Shown here in pieces: positions 50,823 to 58,886 of a stretch of 64,000 nt of DNA. The notes beneath the pieces are model-generated. The model had not been told where the DNA came from, made no database searches, and worked only from the letters and a program-made list of their open reading frames with translations. A program made the translations under genes and the position numbers. Position 1 is the stretch's first letter. Each line of letters opens with the position of its first letter. The stretch comes from Actinomadura syzygii (lineage in GTDB: Bacteria > Actinomycetota > Actinomycetes > Streptosporangiales > Streptosporangiaceae): the NCBI RefSeq assembly GCF_008085905.1, contig NZ_VSFF01000010.1, forward strand, positions 482,695 through 546,694, written 5' to 3'.

Positions 50823-51590
50823 TCACCGCGTGTCGGCGGCCTGCTGCCACACGCGGTTCACCGCCGCGCGGAGCAGCGGCCTCGGGACGAGCCGCAACGC
50901 GGGGAACGCCGCCTTGTACTGCACGCCGGGGATGCAGAGGGCGCGTCCGGCGGACACGGCGTCCAGCCCGGCCCGCGCCACGTCGTCGCGCCGCAGCCAC
51001 AGGATGTTGGACGGGACGTCGTCCTCCGTCCGGGTGAAGCCGGGGCACAGCGCCGTGACGTGCACGCCCTTGCCCGCCACCTCGGAGTGCAGGCTCTCGG
51101 AGAACGACGCCACGTACGCCTTCGTCGCCCCGTACGTCGCGCTCCCCGGCGAAGGCGCGAAGCCCGACATCGAGGCGACGTTCAGCACCCCGCCCCGGCG
51201 CCGCTCGACCATTCCCGGAAGGGCCGCGTGGGTGAGCCGCACCAGCGCCGTCACGTTCAACTCCACCTGCGCGAGGTGGTCGTTCAGCGGCGTCTCCGCG
51301 AACGGTCCAAACGCGCCGTGGCCCGCGTTGTTGACGAGCAGTTCGACGGGGTCGGCGCGGAGCCGTCCCTCCACCTCGGCGCGCTGGGCGAGGTCGGTGA
51401 GGTCGGCCGCGAGCACCTCGACCGCGACCCGGTACCGCTCGACCAGCTCGCGGGCCAGGTCGTCGAGGAGGCCGGTCCGGCGCGCCACGATCACGAGGTC
51501 GGTGCCCCGGGCGGCGAGGACGCGGGCGAAGCTCTCCCCGATCCCGCTGGACGCCCCCGTCACGAGCGCCGTGCGATACGCGTGCCGCAT
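50823..51590 (-). CDS. SDR-family oxidoreductase
   Basis: 255 residues from ATG (51588-51590). NAD(P) site ALVTGASSGIGESFARVLAA, NNAG in LLVNNAGHGAFGPFAETPLN, catalytic Ser in NVASMSGFAPSPGSATYGATKAYVA split here as NVASMSGFAP and SATYGATKAYVA (YxxxK), then LCPGFTRTEDD. Basic residues after the glycine motif (ARRTG) suggest NADPH. The extra C-terminal helix (LRLVPRPLLRAAVNRVWQQA) resembles the membrane-associated DltE/YqjQ-type SDRs. Substrate unknown. Confidence 0.92.
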   Translation of the reverse strand: MRHAYRTALVTGASSGIGESFARVLAARGTDLVIVARRTGLLDDLARELVERYRVAVEVLAADLTDLAQRAEVEGRLRADPVELLVNNAGHGAFGPFAETPLNDHLAQVELNVTALVRLTHAALPGMVERRRGGVLNVASMSGFAPSPGSATYGATKAYVASFSESLHSEVAGKGVHVTALCPGFTRTEDDVPSNILWLRRDDVARAGLDAVSAGRALCIPGVQYKAAFPALRLVPRPLLRAAVNRVWQQAADTR

Positions 51591-51655
51591 GGCGGCCGAT
51601 GCTAGCGGCCCGTGTTGGCGCGGCCACGCGGCTCGCCGAAGAATCGAATAACGGT

Positions 51656-52321
51656 TTAGGCGGTCATGTCGGACGTGCGCACCGGCTCGCCCACGGCCCG
51701 CTCCGGCGGCGGCAGCATGGCCCGCGGGTCCTCGCCCGCGACCCACAGCCCGACGAACAACGCGGTGGCCGCCTCCAGCAGGCCCGCCCGGTCCAGGCCG
51801 CCGCCGTCCATGGGGACGCAGCCGAGATCGGACACCAGGGTCCGGACGGCCGCGAGCGCCTCGGCGTCGTCCCCGCACAGCGGCACGCCGAGCGGACGCC
51901 CTTCGAACACCGGCGGCGTCATCCGCCACACGCTCTCGTGGCACAGGTTGAACGCCTTCACGACCCGCGCCCCGGTCGCGTCCGCGATCCGCCGCGCGGC
52001 GGACGGCCCGCCGTCGGTCTTCAACCGCTCGAACGGCGGCTCCATCGGGTTGGTGCAGTCGATCAGGACGCGCCCGGCCAGCGGCCCGGCCTGCCGCAGG
52101 ACGTCCGGGACGCCCTCGTGCCACACGGCCAGCAGCACGACGTCGCCGAACTCCCCCGCCTCCCGCAACGTGCCGCCGGTCGCCCCGGCTCCGACGCGCT
52201 TCGCCAGCGCGACCGCCTTCGCGGGCGTCCGCGCGCCGATCCGCACCTCGTGCCCCTTGCCCGCCCACTGCGCGGCGAGCGCCTCCGCCATGTTCCCCGC
52301 GCCCAGCACACCGATCCGCAT
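51656..52321 (-). CDS. NADPH-dependent F420 reductase-like protein
   Basis: 221 residues. MRIGVLGAGNMAEALAAQWA is the Rossmann motif and EVRIGARTPAKAVALAKRVG the NADP-contact strand. DVVLLAVWHEGVPDVLRQAG, VLIDCTNPMEPPFE and ARVVKAFNLCHESVWRM follow F420:NADP+ reductase (Fno) order. Several short relatives use other hydride acceptors, so F420 is probable rather than certain. GGAGGAC precedes the ATG; divergent from the HxlR gene with a palindrome between. Confidence 0.85.
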   Translation of the reverse strand: MRIGVLGAGNMAEALAAQWAGKGHEVRIGARTPAKAVALAKRVGAGATGGTLREAGEFGDVVLLAVWHEGVPDVLRQAGPLAGRVLIDCTNPMEPPFERLKTDGGPSAARRIADATGARVVKAFNLCHESVWRMTPPVFEGRPLGVPLCGDDAEALAAVRTLVSDLGCVPMDGGGLDRAGLLEAATALFVGLWVAGEDPRAMLPPPERAVGEPVRTSDMTA

Positions 52322-52372
52322 GACGTCCTCCCGTCTCGACTACCGTCGGACGGGACGCTAGGCGGTCCGTTC

Positions 52373-52388
52373 CGCACCGTCCGGTGCG
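52373..52388. promoter_or_regulatory. Palindrome in the HxlR/reductase divergent promoter
   Basis: CGCACCG-TC-CGGTGCG, 7-bp perfect arms, 36 nt before the HxlR start and 52 nt before the reductase start. A likely HxlR binding site controlling both genes; inferred. Confidence 0.6.
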
Positions 52389-52423
52389 TATCGGACGCGG
52401 CACAATCGCGCCGGGGGGAGACC

Positions 52424-52786
52424 ATGGGCGACAGGGAGTTCACCGCCGACTGCCAGACGCGGCTCGCGCTCGACCTGCTGTCCGGCACCTGGACGGGCGT
52501 CGTGCTGTGGGCGCTGCGCGACGGCCCGCTGCGTCCGGGCGAGCTGCGCGCCCGGATCGGCGGCATCAGCCACAAGGTCCTGACCGGGACGCTCCGCCGC
52601 CTCGAACACGACGGCCTCGTCACCCGCCGCCGCTACGCCGAGGCGCCGCCGCGCGTCGAGTACGCGCTGACCGCGCCGGGGCGCGGCCTGCTCGTCCCGC
52701 TCTCCGCGCTCGGCCGGTGGACCGAGCGCTACGCCGACGACGTCCTCGACGCGCGGGACCTCGCGGCCGAGGTCAGCGGCCGGTGA
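52424..52786 (+). CDS. HxlR-family transcriptional regulator
   Basis: 120 residues from ATG with GGGGGGAG upstream. LALDLLSGTWTGVVLWALRD, then GPLRPGELRARIGGISHKVL, TGTLRRLEHDGLVTRRRY and PRVEYALTAPGRGLLVPLSA reproduce the winged-helix HxlR pattern. The N-terminal Cys (DCQTRLAL) stands where redox- or aldehyde-sensing members keep theirs. Divergent from the F420-type reductase, which it probably represses. Its last 14 nt overlap the end of the enoyl-CoA hydratase gene. Confidence 0.92.
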   Translation: MGDREFTADCQTRLALDLLSGTWTGVVLWALRDGPLRPGELRARIGGISHKVLTGTLRRLEHDGLVTRRRYAEAPPRVEYALTAPGRGLLVPLSALGRWTERYADDVLDARDLAAEVSGR

Positions 52787-53555
52787 ACGTCGCCTTGCCG
52801 GGGCCCTCCTCCATGAAGCTCTTCATCCCGGCGGCCTGGTCCTCGGTGGCGAACAGGGCGGCGAACTGCGTCCGCTCGATCTCCAGGCCGGTCTCCAGGT
52901 CGACCTCAAGGCCCGCGTCGATGGCCTGCTTGGCGGCGCGCAGCGCGATCGCCGGGCCGCCGACGAACGTCGCCGCCCACTCCTTCGCCGCCGCGTAGAC
53001 CTGGTCGTCCGGGACGACCCGGTCGACCAGCCCGAGCGCGAGGGCCTCGGCGGCGCCGACGTGCCGTCCGGAGAACACCAGGTCCTTGGCCCGCGACGGG
53101 CCGATCAGCCGGGACAGCCGCTGCGTCCCGCCCGCGCCCGGGATGATGCCGAGCTGGATCTCCGGCTGCCCCACCTTGGCGCTCTCGCCCGCGACGCGGA
53201 AGTCGGCGGTCAGCGCCGTTTCGAGGCCGCCGCCGAGCGCGTACCCGGTGATCGCGGCGATGACCGGCTTCGGGATCCCGGCGAGCGCCTTCGCGAAGTC
53301 CTGCAGCAGGCGCGAGTGCCCGGCGGACATCTGCGCGTACGACATCGGGGCCATCTCCTTGATGTCCGCGCCCGCCGCGAACACCCTCTCCCCGCCGTAC
53401 AGGACGACGGCGGCGACCGCGTCGTCCTGCGTGACCTGGCGCGCCGCGTCGATCAGCTCAAGCTGCATCTGGGCGTTCAGGGCGTTCATCTTCGGACGGT
53501 CGAGCCTGATCGTCGCGACCCCGTCCTCGACCTCGACCCGTACGAACTCGCCCAC
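52773..53555 (-). CDS. Enoyl-CoA hydratase/isomerase
   Basis: 260 residues from GTG (53553-53555) with AGGAGGG 6 nt upstream; the ATG at 53585 lacks a ribosome site. Crotonase fold: VATIRLDRPKMNALNAQMQL, VFAAGADIKEMAPMSY (oxyanion hole), ITGYALGGGLETALTADFRV with the first catalytic Glu and QPEIQLGIIPGAGGTQRLSR with the second. Both glutamates make hydration of 2-enoyl-CoA in beta-oxidation likely. The C-terminal ATEDQAAGMKSFMEEGPGKATF is typical of EchA. Confidence 0.94.
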   Translation of the reverse strand: MGEFVRVEVEDGVATIRLDRPKMNALNAQMQLELIDAARQVTQDDAVAAVVLYGGERVFAAGADIKEMAPMSYAQMSAGHSRLLQDFAKALAGIPKPVIAAITGYALGGGLETALTADFRVAGESAKVGQPEIQLGIIPGAGGTQRLSRLIGPSRAKDLVFSGRHVGAAEALALGLVDRVVPDDQVYAAAKEWAATFVGGPAIALRAAKQAIDAGLEVDLETGLEIERTQFAALFATEDQAAGMKSFMEEGPGKATFTGR

Positions 53556-53691
53556 GGCGACCCTCCTGGAGTGAAACGGCGGCAAACGCCACGAGCCTAA
53601 CGCGACGCTCCGAGGCCACCGTGACGGCGGTCGGCCCCGCGACGTGAGGCACGAAACGGAACGTCAGAGGCTGCTGGTAGCTTCGGTGACC

Positions 53692-56600
53692 ATGCTCGTC
53701 GCCCACGCCACCTGGCATGGCGGTGCGCTCTGCTTGTGGGCCGAGCGCACCGGGCCCTATGGGCTTCCCTCCGACGATGTCCACCCCTTCGCTTCGCGTG
53801 ATTTCGCGGGGACGTCGTATGAGCCGTTCGTCCGGGGCGCGATCAGGGTCGAGTTGGCGATGGCGCTGCCGACGTCGGGCGGGCATCCGCTGCCGTCCGC
53901 CGAACTGGGGCCCGAGCCGGTGGCGGACGAGCCCGAGCTGCGCCTGTGGCGCGTCCCGGCGCTCGTACTGGAGCCGTTCCCCGCGATGGCGCTGCTCCAG
54001 GCCGCCGAGCAGAGCGCCGACGTGGTCCCCGGGGGCGACCTGCGCTTCCTGTGCCTGGTCGCGGGCGAGGCCGTCCGGCTGACGGAGCGGGGGCAGGTGC
54101 TGCCCGCGCTGCTACGCGAGGACGGCGACCTCGTCGCCCGCTGGCGTCCGGTGCTGGACGAACCGGCCCGCTTCCGGGCGCTGGCCCGCGCGATGCCCGC
54201 CGCCTGCCGCGCGGCGGGCGGCGGGCGGCCCGCCGCCGAGGTGCTGCGCGAGGCGCTGTCCGGGCTGGTCGACACGGCGGTCCGCGGGGTGGTGCCGCAT
54301 CCGCTGCTGGCGCCCCGGCGCGGCAAGGTCCCCGAGCGGCTGCCGCTCGCCGAGCGCTGGGCCGCCGCGCTCACCGGGCCGTCCGCGGCGGTCGCCCGCG
54401 AGCCGCGCGACGACCCGGACGACCTGATCGCCGAGCTGGACGCCTGGGCCGCCGCCGCGCGCCGCCCGTCCGGCCCGCTGCGGGTGTGCTTCCGGCTCGC
54501 CGAGCCCGGCCCGGGCGACGAGGGGAAGGACGGCGAGAAGACCGCGTGGCGCGTCGAGTTCGCGCTCCAGGGCACCGACGACCCGAGCCTCTACGTGCCC
54601 GCCGCGACCGTGTGGGAGGGCGAGGCCGCCTCGATCCCGCGCGCCGAGGAGACGCTGCTCACCGGCCTCGGCCGCGCGCTGCGGCTGTTCCCCGAGATGT
54701 CCCCGGCGCTGGACGGCCCGTCCCCCGCCGGGCTGCCGCTCGACACGGCGGGCGCGTTCCGCTTCCTGCGGCAGGCGGCGCCGATGCTGGCCGCCGCCGG
54801 GTTCGGCGTGCTGCTGCCGCAGTGGGCGGGCAAGGCGAAGCTCGGCATGAAGCTGACGACGCGGAACGACGACCCCGAGGCGTCGTCCGGGTCGGCGGCA
54901 TCGTCGGGGTTCGACCTGAAGGCCATGGTCGACTTCCGCTGGGAACTCGCCATCGGCGACGAGAGCATCGACGAGGAGGAGCTCGCGGAGCTGGCCCGGT
55001 TGAAGACGCCGCTCGTCCGGCTGCGCGGCCAGTGGGTCGAGCTGGACGAGCACCAACTCGAAGCCGCCCTCGACTTCCTGCGCCATCCGCGGCGCGGCCG
55101 CATGACGGCGGCGGAGGCGGTCCGCGCCGTCGTCCACGCGGGCGACGACGCGCTCCCGCTGACCAGCGTCGACGCGGGCGGCGCGCTCGGCGACCTGCTG
55201 TCCGGGGAGGCCGACCGGCGGCTCGTCCCGATGCGCACCCCCGAGGGATTCAACGGAGTGCTCCGCCCGTTCCAGGAGCGCGGCCTGGCCTGGCTGAAAT
55301 TCCTCGACGGGATCGGCCTGGGCGGGATCCTGGCCGACTCGATGGGCTTGGGAAAATGTATCGGCAAGGACGAATTCGTCTATGTCAACGGCGCCCTGAC
55401 CAAGGCGAAGGACGTCTGGGCGCGCTACGCGACGATCCCACAGTGGCATGGGGAAGGCGAATGGTCCGAGCCAGCGAAGGCACTGACGGTGAACTCCATC
55501 ACCGCCGACGGCCGAATCGCGCCCGCCGACGTCGACCGTCTGTACCGCCAGCACATCCGGGAGAAAGTGCGAAGGGTCTCCCTGGACGACGGAAGCCAGA
55601 TCGTGGTCACGCGCCGTCATCGCCTTCTCGGCCTCGATGACTGGACGAGGGACCTGCGGCCGGGCACCCGCGTCTGTGTCCCGGCGCGACTGCACCACAG
55701 GGGCGCTCCGGTCGACCCGGATCTGACCGTCCTGCTCGCGTGGCAGATCGCGGAGGGGTCCGAGGGACGCTGGTCGAGCGTGGTCATCACGCAGAAGGAC
55801 GTCGGCGTGCTGCACGACCTCCGCGCGCGACTGCTGCGCGTCACCGAGCGATTCGGCCTCCGGATGAACGAATCGAAGATCATTCCGGCGGCCGGCTCGA
55901 GGGCTGCCTATCTGAGGTTCAGCGGAATGCCCTACCGCGCCCTCCTGGAGGAGCACAGGTACCGCTGGGGCGGAAACTCCGCGCACAAACGCATTCCCGA
56001 CACGATCGTCTCCGCCGACGACGACACCGTCCGGATCTTCCTGCGAAACTACTTCGCGGCCGAATGCTCAGTACCGGCATCGAGCCGAATGGTGGAGATC
56101 AGTTCGGCCTCCGTCTGGATCATCCGCCAACTCAGCACGATGCTGCGCCGGTTCGGCGTCTGGCTGCGCGTGTCCACCAAATGGAAGTACGCCACCAACG
56201 GGAAACGCGTTCGGCGTCCTTATCAGGTCGGCGTGATCGGCGGCTCCAGCCTGCGCTCGTTCAATGAGCTCATCGGAATCGCCGATCCGGCCAAACAGGC
56301 TCGGCTGGACGAGATCTGCTCACTCCCGCCCAACACCAATGTAGAGGGAATACCCGGCAGCGACCTCCTCTACCGGGCCCACGACCTCACCGGCCTCCCG
56401 ATGCGCCATTTCGGAGTAAAAACCGTCTATTTCTACGGAACCCAGGAGCTGTCGAATAAGACGGCATGGGAGGCGATACACGGCATGGACCGCGTCCTCT
56501 CCGGTGACGCACGAGTCGAGTACGCGGCCCGCAAAGGCAGCAAGTGGACGGCGCAGACCCTGGCGGCCTACGACGATCTCGACCGCGTCGGCCTCCAGCG

Positions 56601-58083
56601 GATCCGCGACGGGCTCGCGGAGCGGGCGTCTCGCGAGGTCCACTACGCCACGGTCGTCTCGGTGGAGGACATCGATTACGAGGGATACGTCTACGACTTC
56701 GAGGTCGCCGAGCACCATAACTACGTCGCCGAGGGCATCATCTGCCACAACACCGCCCAGACGCTGGCCCTGATGGCGTCCGAGCGCGAGGGTGGCGCGC
56801 GCCCCGGCCCCACGCTGCTGATTGGCCCGATGTCGCTGGTGGGGAACTGGCAGCGGGAGGCGGCGCGGTTCACGCCGAAGCTGCGCGTGTACGTCCACCA
56901 CGGGACGGGACGGCACCGCGGCGACGACCTGGTCCAGGCCGCGGCGGGCGCCGACCTCGTCCTCACCACCTACGGGACGGCGACCCGCGACGCCGAGTCC
57001 CTCGCGCAGATCGGCTGGGAGCGGGTCGTCTGCGACGAGGCGCAGGCGCTCAAGAACAGCGGGACGCGCCAGGCCAGGGCGGTCCGCAGCATCCCGGCGC
57101 GCAACCGCATCGCGCTCACCGGCACCCCGGTCGAGAACCACCTCACCGAGCTGTGGTCGATCATGGAGTTCGCGAACCCGGGGCTGCTCGGGCCGCGCGC
57201 CGCGTTCCGGCGGCGGTTCGCGATCCCGATCGAGCGGGACGGCGACGAGCAGGCCGCGCTGGCGCTGAAACGGGCCACCCAGCCGTTCGTCCTGCGCCGC
57301 CTGAAGACCGACACCTCGATCATCTCCGACCTGCCCGAGAAGCAGGAGATCAAAGTCTACTGCAACCTGACCGCCGAGCAGGCGTCGCTCTACCAGGCGA
57401 CCGTCGACGACATGCTCCAGCAGATCGCGGAGGCCGACGAGACGCAGCGGCGCGGGCTCGTCCTCGCGACGATGGCGAAGCTCAAGCAGGTCTGCAACCA
57501 TCCGGCGCAGCTCCTCAAGGACGGCTCGCGGCTGCCCGGCCGGTCCGGCAAGCTCGAACGGCTGGAGGAGATCTGCGCCGAGGTGCTCGGGCAGGGCGAG
57601 AAGGCGCTCGTCTTCACGCAGTACGCCGAGTTCGGCTCGATGCTCCAGCCGTATCTCGCGGGGCGGCTCGAACGCCCGGTGCTGTGGCTGCACGGCGGGA
57701 CGTCCAAGCAGGGGCGCGACGACCTCGTCGAGCGCTTCCAGAGCGACGCCGAACCGTCCATCTTCCTGCTGTCGCTCAAGGCGGCCGGGACGGGCCTGAC
57801 GCTGACGGCCGCGAACCACGTCGTCCACGTCGACCGCTGGTGGAACCCCGCCGTCGAGGACCAGGCGACCGACCGCGCGTTCCGCATCGGGCAGACCCGC
57901 AACGTCCAGGTCCGCAAGTTCATCTGCGTCGGGACGATGGAGGAGCGCGTCGACGAGATGATCGAGCGCAAGAAGGCCCTCGCCGACTCGATCGTCGGCA
58001 CCGGCGAGGACTGGCTGACCGAGCTGTCGGTCGCCGAGCTGCGCGACGTCCTGCGGCTGTCACCGGACGCGGTGAGCGGCTGA
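53692..58083 (+). CDS. SNF2-family DEAD-like helicase interrupted by an intein
   Basis: 1463 residues as encoded; 998 after splicing. The 550-residue N-terminal part is the actinobacterial SNF2 extension (SNF2_N-adjacent, HelZ-like). The ATPase core has ILADSMGLGK, then the intein, then TAQTLALMASER (Walker A GLGKT rebuilt by splicing), VVCDEAQALKNSG (DEAQ box), LTGTPVENHLTELWSIMEF, and in lobe 2 ALVFTQYAEF, LLSLKAAGTGLTLTAANHVV and DRWWNPAVEDQATDRAFRIG with the arginine finger. Such proteins move along DNA in repair or remodelling. ATG at 53692 chosen; GTG at 53686 possible. Coupled by TGATG to the SWIM gene. Confidence 0.95.
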   Translation: MLVAHATWHGGALCLWAERTGPYGLPSDDVHPFASRDFAGTSYEPFVRGAIRVELAMALPTSGGHPLPSAELGPEPVADEPELRLWRVPALVLEPFPAMALLQAAEQSADVVPGGDLRFLCLVAGEAVRLTERGQVLPALLREDGDLVARWRPVLDEPARFRALARAMPAACRAAGGGRPAAEVLREALSGLVDTAVRGVVPHPLLAPRRGKVPERLPLAERWAAALTGPSAAVAREPRDDPDDLIAELDAWAAAARRPSGPLRVCFRLAEPGPGDEGKDGEKTAWRVEFALQGTDDPSLYVPAATVWEGEAASIPRAEETLLTGLGRALRLFPEMSPALDGPSPAGLPLDTAGAFRFLRQAAPMLAAAGFGVLLPQWAGKAKLGMKLTTRNDDPEASSGSAASSGFDLKAMVDFRWELAIGDESIDEEELAELARLKTPLVRLRGQWVELDEHQLEAALDFLRHPRRGRMTAAEAVRAVVHAGDDALPLTSVDAGGALGDLLSGEADRRLVPMRTPEGFNGVLRPFQERGLAWLKFLDGIGLGGILADSMGLGKCIGKDEFVYVNGALTKAKDVWARYATIPQWHGEGEWSEPAKALTVNSITADGRIAPADVDRLYRQHIREKVRRVSLDDGSQIVVTRRHRLLGLDDWTRDLRPGTRVCVPARLHHRGAPVDPDLTVLLAWQIAEGSEGRWSSVVITQKDVGVLHDLRARLLRVTERFGLRMNESKIIPAAGSRAAYLRFSGMPYRALLEEHRYRWGGNSAHKRIPDTIVSADDDTVRIFLRNYFAAECSVPASSRMVEISSASVWIIRQLSTMLRRFGVWLRVSTKWKYATNGKRVRRPYQVGVIGGSSLRSFNELIGIADPAKQARLDEICSLPPNTNVEGIPGSDLLYRAHDLTGLPMRHFGVKTVYFYGTQELSNKTAWEAIHGMDRVLSGDARVEYAARKGSKWTAQTLAAYDDLDRVGLQRIRDGLAERASREVHYATVVSVEDIDYEGYVYDFEVAEHHNYVAEGIICHNTAQTLALMASEREGGARPGPTLLIGPMSLVGNWQREAARFTPKLRVYVHHGTGRHRGDDLVQAAAGADLVLTTYGTATRDAESLAQIGWERVVCDEAQALKNSGTRQARAVRSIPARNRIALTGTPVENHLTELWSIMEFANPGLLGPRAAFRRRFAIPIERDGDEQAALALKRATQPFVLRRLKTDTSIISDLPEKQEIKVYCNLTAEQASLYQATVDDMLQQIAEADETQRRGLVLATMAKLKQVCNHPAQLLKDGSRLPGRSGKLERLEEICAEVLGQGEKALVFTQYAEFGSMLQPYLAGRLERPVLWLHGGTSKQGRDDLVERFQSDAEPSIFLLSLKAAGTGLTLTAANHVVHVDRWWNPAVEDQATDRAFRIGQTRNVQVRKFICVGTMEERVDEMIERKKALADSIVGTGEDWLTELSVAELRDVLRLSPDAVSG
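55357..56751 (+). other. Intein (with LAGLIDADG-type endonuclease) in the SNF2 Walker A motif
   Basis: 465 residues (host 556-1020). Begins with Cys (CIGKDEFVYVNGALTKAKDV, block A), has TRRHRLLGLDDW with the block B His, and ends DYEGYVYDFEVAEHHNYVAE GIICHN (blocks F and G: His-Asn), followed by Thr as +1 residue. Between them LLAWQIAEGSEG and FLRNYFAAECSV look like the two dodecapeptide motifs of a homing endonuclease. Insertion splits GLGK from T, the invariant ATP-binding motif. Codon use is less GC-rich than the exteins. Confidence 0.93.
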
Positions 58084-58874
58084 TGTCCGAGGAGCCGGAG
58101 AGCCTCAAGGCCCGCACCAAACGCGGCTCGATCGGCGCGCGGTGGTGGTCGCGCCGCTTCATCGACCTGGTCGAGTCGTTCGCCGACACCGGGCGCCTCC
58201 AGCGCGGCCGGACGTACGCGCGCAAGGGCAACGTGTTCGACCTCAAGGTCTCCCCCTACGAGGTGACGGCGCGGGTGCGGGGCACCGCGCCCGACCCGTA
58301 CGAGGTGGCGCTCGGCATCGACGCGATCGAGCCGGACGGCTGGCGCGCGGTGGAGCGGGAGCTGGCGTCCCGCGCGGTGTTCAAGGCGCGGCTGCTCGCC
58401 GGGGAGATGCCGCCCGAGATCGAGTGGGTGTTCGCCGAGCTGGGCCTGTCGCTGTTCCCCGGCGAGGCGTCCGACCTGCACCTGATGTGCGACTGCCCCG
58501 ACTGGGGCGATCCGTGCAAGCACGCCGCCGCCGTCCTGTACCTGCTGGCGGAGAAGTTCGACGACGACCCGTTCCTGATCCTGCTGTGGAACGGGCGGGG
58601 CCGCGAGAGCCTCCTCTCGTCGCTGCGCCGCGACTCCGCCGTGGAGCCCGACCCGCTCGACATGGCCGACGAGCCGCTCACCGCCGCCGGGTTCTGGACG
58701 CCGCCGTCCGGGCTCGCCGGGCTGCGCGACCGCCCGGCCGTCCCTCCCGCCCCGCCGGGCCTGGTCCTCCAGGTCGTCCCGCCCCCGCCGGTGAAGATCC
58801 GCCGCCGCGGCTTGGCGGAGGTCCTCGCCCCGGCCTACGAGGCCCTGGCCGGAGACCCCGCCGAAACCGACTAG
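58083..58874 (+). CDS. SWIM zinc-finger protein
   Basis: 263 residues. Start ATG shares its A with the helicase TGA (TGATG). The SWIM motif is HLMCDCPDWGDPCKHAAAVL (CxC...CxH), with the supporting ARWWSRRFIDLVESFADTGR and YARKGNVFDLKVSPYEVTAR at the N-terminus, a usual pairing in SNF2-adjacent SWIM proteins. A Pro-rich C-terminus ends in GLAEVLAPAYEALAG. SWIM domains bind DNA or protein; it probably works with the helicase. Confidence 0.92.
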   Translation: MSEEPESLKARTKRGSIGARWWSRRFIDLVESFADTGRLQRGRTYARKGNVFDLKVSPYEVTARVRGTAPDPYEVALGIDAIEPDGWRAVERELASRAVFKARLLAGEMPPEIEWVFAELGLSLFPGEASDLHLMCDCPDWGDPCKHAAAVLYLLAEKFDDDPFLILLWNGRGRESLLSSLRRDSAVEPDPLDMADEPLTAAGFWTPPSGLAGLRDRPAVPPAPPGLVLQVVPPPPVKIRRRGLAEVLAPAYEALAGDPAETD

Positions 58875-58886
58875 CCGACGGCGGGG

